DNA of 64,000 nt from Pectinophora gossypiella (lineage: Eukaryota > Arthropoda > Insecta > Lepidoptera > Gelechiidae). Shown piece after piece: positions 44,111 through 54,511 of the stretch. The number at the start of each line of letters is the position of its first letter. Position 1 is the first letter of the stretch. Under the pieces are notes generated by a model. The model searched no databases and was not told the DNA's origin. It saw only the letters and a program-made list of their open reading frames with translations. The DNA lies in assembly GCF_024362695.1 (NCBI RefSeq), contig NW_026063253.1, positions 434,001 through 498,000 on the forward strand. The letters are read 5' to 3'. The position numbers were made by a program, and so were the translations under genes.

Positions 44111-44513
44111 ACAAAATGATGTCATACCAAAGATGACAAAAAAAAAATGTAAAAAAAAGCAAAAAGTGTAAAGTATGTTTTAAAGTGTAAAAATTTTCAC
44201 GGAATATTTATTAGCTATTTTTGCTATTTGTATTAAGATTGATACGACCTTCTACTCTGGTTTGGTAGTGACTTCAATGACCTGGAGAGGAGTCGGTTTA
44301 CTGTACACCTCTGCCTACCCCTTCCGGGATACAGGCGTAATACTACGTCATATGATGTTTAATTAGCCAATCACATTCAAAATGAATTCCTGAAAGTGGT
44401 AAAACCACCATTGGTTTTCCAATTTCAAGCTTGGCGTTAAATAAATATACTGCGGTCAAACGCTTTAATTTTGCGTGTATCTTTTTTGGGGCACAATTTC
44501 AACGGTCATATAA
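44111..44513. other. Nothing recognised
   Basis: No supported gene or repeat. Confidence 0.3.
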
Positions 44514-44560
44514 TACAGTGTGACATCGTAACAAATACTGAGGGGGATGATTCAGACCAG
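44514..44560 (+). repeat. MITE-G, one arm only
   Basis: ACAGTGTGACATCGTAACAA and ACTGAGGGGGATGATTCAGACC, cut by the next element at CAGGGATG. Confidence 0.6.
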
Positions 44561-44706
44561 GGATGTTATGGAAATGAAATTTCGATTACGGATTGGATAC
44601 GGATTTAAGAATTATTATCATACCGGATACGGTTACGGATATGGATATGGATAATAAATTATTTCGGATTATCTGTTAGTTTCGGATAATTTCGGTTACG
44701 GATATT
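44558..44706 (+). repeat. hAT-like end with GGATAY/CGGATA repeats
   Basis: Starts CAGGGATGTTATGG. From 44590 to 44706 GGATAC, GGATAT and CGGAT units recur about a dozen times in irregular spacing. Sub-terminal repeats of this kind fit a DNA transposon end; the other end is not seen. Confidence 0.4.
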
Positions 44707-44953
44707 AAGTTTTTAAGGAATTTCAAAAGTAAAATACAAATAGGTAATAGTGATTTTATTTATAACGACAAGTTATATTATAATAATGTTATGATGACAA
44801 AAGAAGAAAAAAACAATGCTCGCGGCTTGTGCGTCGCCATTGGCAGCGGCCAGCCGATCAAAACATTTTGTCATAAAGAGTTACCCGTCCCTTATCTTTT
44901 CGGCGGAAAGAAAATGTCAGGTAATTATAACTTAAAATAAAATAAGATAGATT

Positions 44954-45707
44954 GATGACGACCTCCGTGGTCCAGTGGTTGAGCGTTGGGCTCACGATCC
45001 GGAGGTCCTGGGTTCGATTAGGGACATATCGCAAAAAATACTTTGTGGTCCCTAGTATGATTAGGATATTACAGGCTGATCACCTGATTGTCCGAAAGTA
45101 AAATGATCCGTGCTTCGGAAGGCACGTTAAGCCGTTGGTCGCGGGTACTACTTACTGATGTAAGTAAGTAGTCGTTACGTGGGTCGTTCTTCTTTTTTAT
45201 CGACAATGATCTGTCCTTCGCTCTGCTATAACATAGCATGTTTTAGAATTTTATTTAATCTTTCCATTGTCCAAAAATATAGTTATCTTATTATACTTAA
45301 AATACTAGCGAAATACTAATCGGTTCCTCGATTAGTGATTAACGTAGCTTGGTTGTTTTTCACAAAATTCTGTGACAGAGTGGTAAATCGAAATGCTGTC
45401 TCCGATGAAAAGGGCCACTCTGTCACAATATATTTTGCAATGCGCCTGCAAGGAACAGTATATTACCAAGATAAAGAGAAACACTAAATACTCCTCTACA
45501 GACACATCTCTATATGATGTTTTTTAAATATTTATTGCCGTTATAATGAAAGATGTTAAATCCGATATAACGAGAAAATGACTTCTTATTGTCGATAAAA
45601 AAGAAGAATGACCCACATGAGCCATGTCAGGGGCCTTTGGCGGCACAATAGTAAAAAAGGGTTGATGAGGTTGGTACTCTACCTCACAACCCACACGATA
45701 GAAGAAG
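44954..45707 (+). repeat. SINE-A, full length with TSD, split by a 434-bp MITE
   Basis: Head from GACCTCCGTGGTCCAGTGG, core at ~45107-45145, tail CACACGATAGAAGAAG. A 10-bp TSD, AAGATAGATT, flanks it at 44944-44953 and 45708-45717. The MITE at 45181-45614 sits at the GTCGTTAC|ATGAGCC point. Confidence 0.88.
45181..45614. mobile_element. 434-bp non-autonomous DNA transposon nested in SINE-A
   Basis: TIRs GGGTCGTTCTTCTTTTTTAT... and the reverse complement of ...AAGAAGAATGACCC match at 26 of 27 positions. Flanks ACGT (left) and ACAT (right) suggest a 4-bp TSD altered at a CpG. No coding capacity. Superfamily not assigned. Confidence 0.85.
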
Positions 45708-45717
45708 AAGATAGATT

Positions 45718-46126
45718 AAAGACTCTTAAATCCATGACCGCTGGGCTGCGCTGCGACTTTTTTGGTGTTTAATTTAATTTATTTATTTTTCTACTCCTCT
45801 ACTTTAATCTGGCATTTAAATAACCAAAAAGTCTAATATAAGTACATACATAATTAAACTCTTTGAAAAAGTGTACGCTCTATGGCCTATAAAAGCATTG
45901 TTTACAAAGTGTAACTGTACTATAATGTCGCCAAAAAAGCATTGTTGTTGTTTTTTTTTTTTGACCTGGAAACTGGCACCTTTACTTTGTTTGGTGCCAT
46001 AGATATACTATAAAAAAAAAGTATACATTTGCCGCCATTTTCCCGCGCGTTGGAAAATAATTTTTATAAATAAAATTTTTCTTTGTATAATTTTTGTTTC
46101 ATTTAAAATTACGTCGTCGTAGAAAA
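45718..46126. other. Nothing recognised
   Basis: AT-rich with homopolymer runs. Confidence 0.3.
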
Positions 46127-46265
46127 AGTATTGTATGCAACGTTGTATAACTAGGTCAAAAAATGCTCGTGGTGTCTCTTATTGCGATGTTCGCCAAGGC
46201 TCACATCGCAACTCACGCCACTCGCATTTTTTGACCCTTCTTATACAACTGTTGCATAAAATACT
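46127..46265. mobile_element. 139-bp foldback element
   Basis: Left arm AGTATTGTATGCAACGTTG ... GGTCAAAAAATGC and right arm GCATTTTTTGACC ... GTTGCATAAAATACT pair over ~65 bp with a few mismatches. The whole element would fold into one long hairpin. Confidence 0.75.
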
Positions 46266-46550
46266 ATAATATAATAGTTTCTTGTATTACAACATGCGTC
46301 GCGCCTCGCCTGCGCTGCTGCGCTGCTACTTCTGTTATGTGCCGCAGCCTTTATAAATGTTTTAGTGAGTTCAACTCAATTAAAGTTAGCATAGCTTAGA
46401 GTTAGAGTAAACTAAGTTAATCACAGTGGCTAAGTAAACTAAGTACCTACTCATGCTGCATCTAATTGATGTGTAAGTTTACAATATAATTACCGCAAAT
46501 AATGGTTTCTTTCAGATAATAACACTACCATTTGTGTAAAATCATAGCAA

Positions 46551-46856
46551 ATCATCATCTCCCTAGCGTTATTCTGTTTTTCACGGGGTCCGTTTACCTA
46601 ACCTGAAGATTTATTGACAGGTCCGGTTTTTTACAGAAGCAACTGCGTGTCTGACCTTTTTCAGTCTAATACAAGTTAGCTGACATACCTCCGAAACGCA
46701 TTTCTCGGGAGCGTGGGCATAGAATTAGGAATAATACTTCGTACAGAACGGCAACTCTCCGCTCCCCACCAGCGGCCGTGCTAAGTTTACCTCATCCCTG
46801 TTGGTCTTATTTTAGTCTTCAATCGTATGGGCGTCAAATGTCACACACCCACAGAT
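46551..46856 (-). repeat. SINE-C fragment fused to repeat K (unit 1)
   Basis: SINE-C sequence to 46720 (CGCATTTCTCGGGAGCGTGG) joins repeat K (CATAGAATTAGGAATAATAC, then CAACTCTCCGCTCCCCACC). The same junction recurs at 47130. Confidence 0.7.
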
Positions 46857-46861
46857 GCTCA

Positions 46862-47058
46862 TGTCTGACCTTCCAACCCGCGAAGGGATAGCCCAATATA
46901 GGATAGGTCACATACCTCCGAAATACATTTCTCGGAAATGTGGGTTTCCTCGCGATGTTTTCCATCACCGCTGAGCATATGACAATCATTTATGATCCAA
47001 ACATGAATTCGAAAATCATTGGTTTAGGCGTATGCTGGATTCAAACCTGCGAAGAGTC
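46862..47058 (-). repeat. SINE-C fragment
   Basis: GTCTGACCTTCCAACCCGCG to GGATTCAAACCTGCG, between the two SINE-C/repeat K units. CACGTG is altered to CATATG. Confidence 0.7.
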
Positions 47059-47338
47059 TGCAAACTGCGAAGAGGGAAAACACTAATCCAATACAGGTTA
47101 GGCCACATACCTCCTAAACGCATTTCTCGGGAGTGTGGACATAGAATTAGGAATAAATAATACTACGTATAGGACGGTAATTATACGCTCCCCACCAACG
47201 GCTGAGCTAAGTTACCTCACCCCCTCGGTCTTAGTTTTGTCTTTTTGTTTTTGTTTTATATGGGCGTCAGACGTCAATGTGTAGTGTCTGTTTAAAACGA
47301 GGTTTTTTATGAAGTGTCCGGGTGTGGTGTGGGTAAAT
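47059..47338 (-). repeat. SINE-C fragment fused to repeat K (unit 2)
   Basis: CGCATTTCTCGGGAGTGTGG joins CATAGAATTAGGAATAAATA, then ACGCTCCCCACCAACGG. The left part is shorter than in unit 1. Confidence 0.7.
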
Positions 47339-47751
47339 CTTCCTATGAATAAGATATTTCAATAAGAGGTTAGACTAATCCAAAGGTGGTTGGAGCGGGG
47401 TTGCTCCTATGACGTTGTGCGCATGAGTTTATCCGTTAATAGTGCATTAGTTTGCCTCGGCACGCGACTACTACGTCCCCGTTGCGTCGCTATTTATTGT
47501 TGGCAAGAGGTTTCAGTCCAGGACATCAGCGGATTTGACAAACTTTACTGATTAATTATAACTTCCAATTAAAATGAAGCATCGATTTTAAGACAATTGA
47601 TTTATTTTAAATAGGTAAATAAACAGCTTAAATAACAAGCAATTGTTATAAAAACTGGCTGTTAGTTTTTTATGCTATTTTAAGATGTTTTGTATTACTT
47701 TAAAAGTGGGAAAGGACTTACCATAGTTGACTTTATATGACTGTGACTGTG
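47339..47751. other. Nothing recognised
   Basis: No supported gene or repeat. Confidence 0.3.
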
Positions 47752-47835
47752 GGTGAGAGTTTTCAGCGCTAACCATTTGTCCTTTAAGTAAGTAATGCCA
47801 TCTGAGGCAAACCTATAATAAATCTTTAAAAAACG
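47752..47835 (+). repeat. Retroposon E 3' fragment
   Basis: GTGAGAGTTTTCAGCGCTAAC, TAATGCCATCTGAGGCAAAC and CTATAATAAATC. Confidence 0.55.
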
Positions 47836-48613
47836 CTTAAAATGCGTAAAGGTAGCTAAATTATGAGTTTCTATCTTGAAAGTTTCTGTTGCAAACTGTT
47901 GAAGATTTCAGTAGGTAATTCATGTTTATGTATGAGAAGCTTAAAACGTATAACGACTGAACTCAACGACTCACTGGCCCAACATGGAAGATTTACGCAG
48001 TATCGGAACATGAAACATGTTGACCTACTAGTTGTAGGGTGCTGGTATAGCGGTGGTGTATATCGAATCCCATTGTGTATACAAGCTTGTACACTCAGAT
48101 TGGGCTTGCCTGAACACGACGAAAATCTGTTCGAGCCGATAACCCAGCAGCTGTAGATTGGTCTACAATAACAATAGATTCGAGAATATAGAGGATGCTA
48201 ATGAAGGAGAGGCATTTGAAAGAAGTATTTAGTGCCAGACGAGTCTTTAAAAAAATAAATTCTTTCAAAAAAAGAATTCCAAGAAGAAGAATAGTTTAAT
48301 AATTGGTGCGTTATTTATTATATTTTGTAAAATGTTTTGAGCTTGCAGTTTCTTTTGCCGCTTCTTCTTTTCAACCGTAACATCTTTGGAAGAGTTTGTA
48401 AATGATTAAACTGCAAGATAACGGCCATAACTCTTTTAGATGATATGGCCACGTCGCCGGCCACTGACAGGTACGCGACGACGCGTTGGCAACGAAGCTA
48501 TTTAAATATAAATTGTTTGGCGACTTAGCCATTGCATCTAAGTGAGTTATGGCCTTAAAAGTAATAAAATCTTAACTTTTATACCATTCTTCTTCTTGTC
48601 GTTTCGATGGCAT
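47836..48613. other. Nothing recognised
   Basis: A 97-codon plus frame at 47863-48156 has no domain. The rest is AT-rich. Confidence 0.3.
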
Positions 48614-48817
48614 TCAGATTTTGTCAGCCGAGTATTTTGCCACTCGGACAGCATTTTCGGGGGCATTCATCAGCTCCTCTCGCGTACAGGTATCAGGGCA
48701 CGCGGTGCAAGATGTTAGATGAGCCATTGTCTGTGGCGTAACACCACACACGCAGCTCAGGTCCGATCCGTTGAGGAAACCCCACCTGGACAGGTTATCT
48801 TTACTTCGGCCAACCTG
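48614..48817 (-). pseudogene. C-terminal tail of a non-LTR reverse transcriptase (zinc-knuckle type)
   Basis: Minus-strand frame of ~67 codons ending at the TGA (48616-48614). It contains LSRWGFLNGSDLSCVCG, TPQTMAHLTSCTACPDTC and ENAVRVAKY, the Cys/His-rich end segment of one group of insect non-LTR pol proteins. 5'-truncated; no RT core nearby. Confidence 0.7.
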
Positions 48818-49028
48818 TATACCATTCTGATTCTTTAATTCTGAGCTTACGTAGAGCCACAGCTTGTCAAATCTGAGCTTTAAGATTAAACTTATTAGTA
48901 AAAATCCTTACCAGCCCATGAATGGACCACTTTATCAATTTCTCAGACATATTTAATTGTATAAGTCATAAACATGTAAATAATCAAAATTACAAAAAGT
49001 CAAATAACCTAACTTAAAATTACTTAAC

Positions 49029-49300
49029 CTAGAACCCACTCCGTGTCAAACCTGGCCCAAAAGTGTCCATGACACTAGCAGCGTTACCGCGCTGGATTGC
49101 CACGGACAACCTCTGAGCCAAGTAAGACCCGGAGCGGGGTTCAAAGCCCTGCTCTCTAAGGCGACGGCCCACGTCCTTAACGAATTGCTTCGCCTCCTCC
49201 CCCCAGCAACCACACATCTCCACCGCAAATGGCACAAAAATGTAGCCCTCCTGTAGGAAGGAGTACTTTGCATGCTTTAGGAAATTTCTCAGATAAATTT
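49029..49300 (-). pseudogene. C-terminal tail of another reverse transcriptase
   Basis: The minus-strand frame reads KYSFLQEGYIFVPFAVEM, WGEEAKQFVKDVGRRL and YLAQRLSVAIQRGNAASV, ending at the TAG (49031-49029). The FVPFAVE...AIQRGNA pattern is the usual C-terminus of a common arthropod retroelement pol (from memory). An upstream in-frame stop marks the truncation point at ~49300. Confidence 0.75.
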
Positions 49301-49532
49301 AATTGAACCATTATGTATCTGACTGTAACCAGGCTATATGGTCGAAGTACATGAAAATGTTAGGCTGTATTGACTTGATGCTTGAATAGTCTACGATGCC
49401 TTTGTGTGGTTGCCACGATTGTTGAAGTGAACCGTTGCATACTGAAGCCATGTGGGAAGAGGAAGTGCAGGCGCACAATAAAAGCATTGTTTACTGTTTC
49501 AGAAATTAAACAGATATCGTAGGAATATTATC

Positions 49533-49588
49533 AGTAGGTATCGTCTGTTGTGGGATATGAGTATATCCCACAACAGACGATACCTACT
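49533..49588. repeat. Perfect 26-bp hairpin with 4-nt loop
   Basis: AGTAGGTATCGTCTGTTGTG... at 49533-49558, loop GAGT (49559-49562), exact reverse complement at 49563-49588. Confidence 0.92.
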
Positions 49589-49969
49589 AAGGCGAGTGCC
49601 TTAATGCATTATAATGTTTGCGGACGGAGAAATAACCAAAAAAAGGTCTGCTGAAAAATGTCTATTAGAAATAAGCTGAACTGTTTGCCTTGGTTGTGTG
49701 TAATCAACTTGCCTTTGTTTATATTATGTACAAACCCCGCTTGGTGGCGACGTGGCGTGGATGGTGCGTGGTGGTGGAGGGCGCGTAAAAAAAATAAATT
49801 TTATAATGAAGCGATGGCATACCAGGAAAAACACAAGATGGGTTTTTATGGTGTGCATTTTACATTTTGTTAAATATTTCTTTTTTATAACAAAAAATAT
49901 TTTAAGTAACAAAAAAATAAAACCCCCAAACTAAAAACTAAACTTAAAACTTCTTTCACCCTAAGGTTG
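49589..49969. other. Nothing recognised
   Basis: A GC-rich patch at 49740-49790 (GGCGACGTGGCGTGGATGG) lies in otherwise AT-rich sequence. No supported gene. Confidence 0.3.
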
Positions 49970-50068
49970 CCTGGCGGAAATTGCTGCCTATTGTGCTTAT
50001 GTTTTTATTCGTATGTTTATGTCCCTTGTATATGTCGTTGTGCAATAAAGTATTATTGATTGATTGCT
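49970..50068 (+). repeat. Retroposon I 3' end with (ATTG)n tail
   Basis: GGTTGCCTGGCGGAAATTGC, GTGCAATAAAGTATT, then ATTGATTGATTG. Confidence 0.65.
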
Positions 50069-50129
50069 TTATAAAACAAATCGAGACGAAATCAAATCCT
50101 ACTTTGATTCGATCGTATTTCGATTATAT

Positions 50130-50362
50130 TTTGTGACTTATTGTGGATTTGCAGCAAATAGCATTAAATACTTGACCGGACAAATAGGTCGCGCTGAGGG
50201 TTCTGACCCGGTTCAAAATTTAAGACAACAGGCCTGAGAGTGCCTAGTTGGGCGCGAATCTCGGCTCAGGGCGTCGTCTGATAGGATAAATGATATTTTA
50301 AAGATTTAATCGACTCTAGTGGGTTGGTCGCAATAATCACTAAATGAGAGAAATGACGGTAC
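50130..50362 (-). repeat. Retroposon E
   Basis: Reverse of 19200-19412: GTGACTTATTGTGGATTTGC, GCGCGAATCTCGGCTCAGGG, CGTCGTCTGATAGG and CGACTCTAGTGGGTTGG. Confidence 0.7.
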
Positions 50363-50842
50363 TTACATGAAATAGGTTTACTGTAACAGAAAACCACGTG
50401 TCATAAGCCATTAATAATATTTTATGTTATTGTCGTGTTACGTGCGGTAAAACATAAATTATACCATTACTTTTATTTACGATCCTGTTACAATCCTAGA
50501 GGTACTTTAGACAAAACAAGCACATTATTTTTTTATGTCACTACTAACAAAATCAAATAACTGTTAAATGGAATGATATGGCGCGAGCAAATAATTTCCG
50601 AGCATTCCTGTAAATAACAAATACGTCACTTAACAATAGGGTAATTTCCAACTAGTCATATCAGTAACTTTTTACTAAACGTCAAAACACGAAATTCCTA
50701 TATTACACGTTTTAGAAAAACGTTACTAAATGTCGCATTTATTATTACACTTTTCTTTATTCAAATTCAAAAAAGAAAGAAAACATTTCAAAATTTATCT
50801 TTCACCTAAGAATCTATCCAATTTTGGAAGTTCCAACGAATA
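50363..50842. other. Nothing recognised
   Basis: AT-rich. Confidence 0.3.
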
Positions 50843-51025
50843 ATGACTTATTGTAGATTTGCCGCAGATGGCATTAACTACTTGGCCGGACAAATGGGGA
50901 GCGCTGAAGTCTCTCACCCGGTACAACGTTTAAGAGCAGGCATGAGGGTGCCCAGTTGGGCGCGAAACTCGGCTCAGGGCGTCGTCTGAGAGGAAAAATG
51001 TTTCAAAGAATTAATAATATTTCAA
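50843..51025 (-). repeat. Retroposon E
   Basis: TGACTTATTGTAGATTTGCC, CTTGGCCGGACAAATGGGG and GCTCAGGGCGTCGTCTGAG. A second copy ~500 bp from the previous one, same orientation. Confidence 0.7.
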
Positions 51026-51229
51026 TAAATTAATTAACTACTAGCATATATTCATTGTTCTATAAGGGATATGTTTGGTTCGATCATCGGATGGTTGGCC
51101 CTTTGGAAAAAAAACCCTGTGGCACAAGCAGTTATAGTTATAGCTTGGAGATTATGAGTTAGCTTCCCGATCAGCTCAATTCAAGAAACTGAACTTTTAT
51201 AAATGAGGTTTCGTAGTGCGACAATGCAA

Positions 51230-51372
51230 CATTCGTTAGGTCAGTCAGTTTAATAACATACATTTTCCGTGCTTCGGAATGCACGTTAAGCCGCTGGTCC
51301 CAATTACTACTAACACCAGGGTTGATGGGATTGGTAAAGTACCTGACAACCCACACGATAGAAAAAGAAGAC
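51230..51372 (+). repeat. SINE-A with internal deletion
   Basis: The core (CCGTGCTTCGGAATGCACG) joins directly to ACACCAGGGTTGATGG, ending at CCCACACGATAGAAAAAG. The GAGCCATGTCAGGGG block is lost. Confidence 0.75.
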
Positions 51373-51502
51373 TAACTTAGGAGATATCTTGATTAAGAGA
51401 GTTCTTATAAGCTAAAGAATAAAGGTACATAACTATCAAGAAACGACGGGCGACTAATTAATTCGCCCTTAGGTCCTAGTTTAGGTACATAGACCCTAGT
51501 AA

Positions 51503-51930
51503 CCTACGTTACGTATACGTACTAACTTCAACATCACTCACACCTATAATATAACCAGTAACGGCGCGCACTGCCTCTAATAGGCCATAAGGAGGCAAGC
51601 CTCCCAGATTGAAGTGTTTATTACCATCCAAGAGCCCCACACACCAACATGACATACTAAACTTTATAGCTTTATCATGGTTCATTTGTGAAGGATTCCC
51701 GAGGTTTACGAGTATGTTTGGCTGGCGAATAGCGGAGGCATTGTTTACTGTTGAATTTATTAATATTGCCCCGACGTACATAAACGTCCCGCGGGATTCT
51801 GGGCTCTTCCAATTTTGAGGTTATGTTTTCTGCATGTTCCTTGACTTCATGGACAATCACTGGAGTACTTGACAAACAAATACACGAAATTAGATTATCT
51901 ATAGGAAATAAATACGACACATTATCATTA
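51503..51930 (-). pseudogene. Unrecognised coding-like segment with a frameshift
   Basis: Reading leftward, one frame gives SCICLSSTPVIVHEVKEH and KLEEPRIPRDVYV. Near 51785 the protein-like reading passes to another frame (YVGAILINSTVNNASAIRQ, then SCWCVGLLDGNKHFNLGG), ending at a stop at ~51509. I recognise no family. Hydrophobic and polar spacing and codon use look protein-like in both halves. It could be a decayed exon or an unknown element. Confidence 0.3.
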
Positions 51931-52013
51931 TTTCTATGAACATCAACTCACACAGCCTTTTAATATTTCGACAAAATAGTAATATATATCATAATATAAT
52001 AGTTTGCACTATA

Positions 52014-52130
52014 CTTCTTCTTCTTATCGTGTGGGTTGTGAGGTGGAATACCAACCTCATCAACCCTGGTGTCAGGGTTATTACTGAGCCGCCACAGGCC
52101 CCTGACATGGCTCATGTAACGACTACTAAT
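52014..52130 (-). repeat. SINE-A 3' fragment
   Basis: TTCTTCTTCTTATCGTGTGG, ACCCTGGTGTCAGGGTTATT and CCTGACATGGCTCATGTAAC. Confidence 0.8.
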
Positions 52131-52754
52131 CACACCACTACTACTAATCATGTAGCGCAAACTTTGGAGTAAAATGATAAATAATAACCATCCAAGTACC
52201 AATCAGGCACTCACTTAAACTACCGAACCACATGGAATGTGGTATTTTACATATCACTGCTTATAACACAAAATATAGCTGTGAATCTTTAGTTGTACGA
52301 ATGTGCGTCGCACTTGGTAAGTTTTCAGTAACGGTTACGTTCATTCCTATAGTAATATTTATACATCAATGGTTTATCCTATACACTCAGAATCAACGAC
52401 AAAAAAGTAAAAAAGCGAACTAGAAATATTGACTAACCTCTTTCGCATTTCGCATTCGAATTTGTTTGAATTGTTAGCGTTCGATGTTCAGACTAAAATA
52501 ATATGATTCAAAAATAGAAAAATGAACAAACACGAATTTTGTATTTTGCTCCAATACCACGAAAATGTGTGTTTAAGAGAGTGCTGTTTCTTTTTATATA
52601 GGGACCTACAATTTGAACATTTTCTTTAATTTATTGTATAATGTTATTCATGGTGTTGTGACTTTTCATTTTCATTATTATTTTAATGTTGTGTAATATT
52701 AATTACTTAAGTGTATGTTCGATTTAAATATAATTATCTAATATACTACAAGTT
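52131..52754. other. Nothing recognised
   Basis: AT-rich. Confidence 0.3.
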
Positions 52755-52895
52755 ACAAGGTGTTAGTGACATCGTAACAAAAACTTTGTGGCATTATTCA
52801 CACCATGATTCTAAGTTGATATCAAGAGGATATTTTTTTAACTCAGAATTACGGTCTGAATCGTCTCCCTCAGTATTCGGTAAGATGTGATAAAC
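52755..52895. mobile_element. MITE-G with internal deletion
   Basis: ACAAGGTGTTAGTGACATCG at left and CCCTCAGTATTCGGTAAGATG at right. The centre is shortened. Confidence 0.65.
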
Positions 52896-53180
52896 ACTCT
52901 CTACGTAAGTTAAACAACAAGGTATTACTTTATACTTTCATTTTTTAGGTAGGTACTTAATTTATCAAAGTTAGTGAATAGAGTAATGCTTTTCTATACA
53001 AGTACCTATATTCCACGATGCTTTTATACAGAATTAGGTTATCATGGCCGTGTTAATTTATTTACCAATGCCAGTATTTAGGAACTCTATCGTCTGAAAC
53101 AGAGGCCCAGCCTAGTTCAAACACCAGTACACCTTATTTCTAATGCTAAATGTATTTAATTATATACTATTTTACACGAT

Positions 53181-53557
53181 CATCTTAAATCTTACTATCT
53201 TGATCTTGCTAGGGTATTATCCCGTTTTTCACAGGGTCCGCTTACTTAACCTGAAGATTTGACAGGTCCGGTTTTTTTACAGAAGCGATTACCTGTCTGA
53301 CCTTTCAACCCGCGAAGGGAAAACCAGCCCAATACAAGTTAGGTCACATACCTCCGAAAATGCATTTCTCAGGAATATGGTATTATTCCTTACGATGTTT
53401 TCTTTCACCGCTGAGCACGTGATAATCATTTATGATACAAACTTGAATTTAAAAATTTTGACAATCATTAGTTTACGCCTGTGCTGGATTCGAACCTGCG
53501 AAGAGTCTTAAAGTGAGAAGCAAGCGTACTACCAACTGGGCTACCACGGCTCGACTT
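53181..53557 (-). repeat. SINE-C, full length with TSD
   Basis: tRNA-like head at 53484-53552 (plus strand reads ...CTACCAACTGGGCTACCACGG). CACGTG at 53416-53421. An 11-bp TSD, TTTTACACGAT, flanks it at 53170-53180 and 53558-53568. Confidence 0.85.
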
Positions 53558-53568
53558 TTTTACACGAT

Positions 53569-54202
53569 AAATAAATAAAAATTTAAAAAACTTCCCGAAC
53601 CAAAAGCCGTTTACCACAAACAACCGGAGCCCTATTTATTACTCGATAGGTACCAAACAGATGTTACCTACTGAAATCAAAATCTTATTTTAAAACTTTC
53701 TCCATTCAATTCTTGCTATCGTCGAATCTATTCAGCGCACCTGTTTCTTCGTCGGATGTAATATTAATTGTAAAATGAATTATTTATGAGATAAGCTGAT
53801 GATCGGACGGATTACTGCTGGTTATGCCATTAAGAGGTGTCGTTAAGCAAAATCGGGGTATTCGGGGTGCGCTTAATGAGTTTAATACTCTTTAAAATAT
53901 TCTATAAGCATCTTTGTTGGTGCGAAAACGATAAGCGATCGTGCAATGAAGTGAACTGTGTTTCTTTCTATAATGTCAAACTTTTTGCTTATTTCACATT
54001 TATTAAAAAAACTTTGTTTTAGTCAAAGGCGGTGTCTTTGACTTTTGAGTTTTTTAATAAAATTTTATTTAAGTAATCGTAAAATTATTATCTTTATATT
54101 CAATATTAAAGAAGCAATAATACTTAAGTAAATTAAAACTTTATCTAAATTACCGTCTCATTCCGCAATGCAGTAAACGCAATCAGCCGTCTTCTGTTCT
54201 CC
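53569..54202. other. Nothing recognised
   Basis: No supported gene or repeat. Confidence 0.3.
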
Positions 54203-54210
54203 TCTGTTAC

Positions 54211-54503
54211 CAGTGGCGGCTCTAGCAAAATATCGTTGGTGCGAGACCTCAAAGTGGCGCCCCTCAAAATACAGTTTTTTTTTCGATCAGTTTACGGCCG
54301 ACGAAATATACCTAATTAAATCTTTTAAAATTGTCGTTTACGGCCACCCATTAAATGTATTAGTTTTATGTGGCCGCGTAGAGGTCTAATTCACAGGGCA
54401 GGTATGGCCAATCCAGCTGATTTTCACCACCCCCCCCACCCCCCACCCCGCAAACAGCGCCCAGTATTATCGCACCATTCGCACCGCCCTAGGGCCGTCA
54501 CTG
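54211..54503. mobile_element. 293-bp hAT-type MITE with 8-bp TSD
   Basis: TIRs CAGTGGCGGCTCTAGC and (from the right) CAGTGACGGCCCTAGG. Flanks TCTGTTAC (54203-54210) and CCTGTTAC (54504-54511) match at 7 of 8. CAG-initiated ends with 8-bp duplications are the hAT hallmark. A C-run tract lies at 54427-54452. No coding capacity. Confidence 0.82.
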
Positions 54504-54511
54504 CCTGTTAC

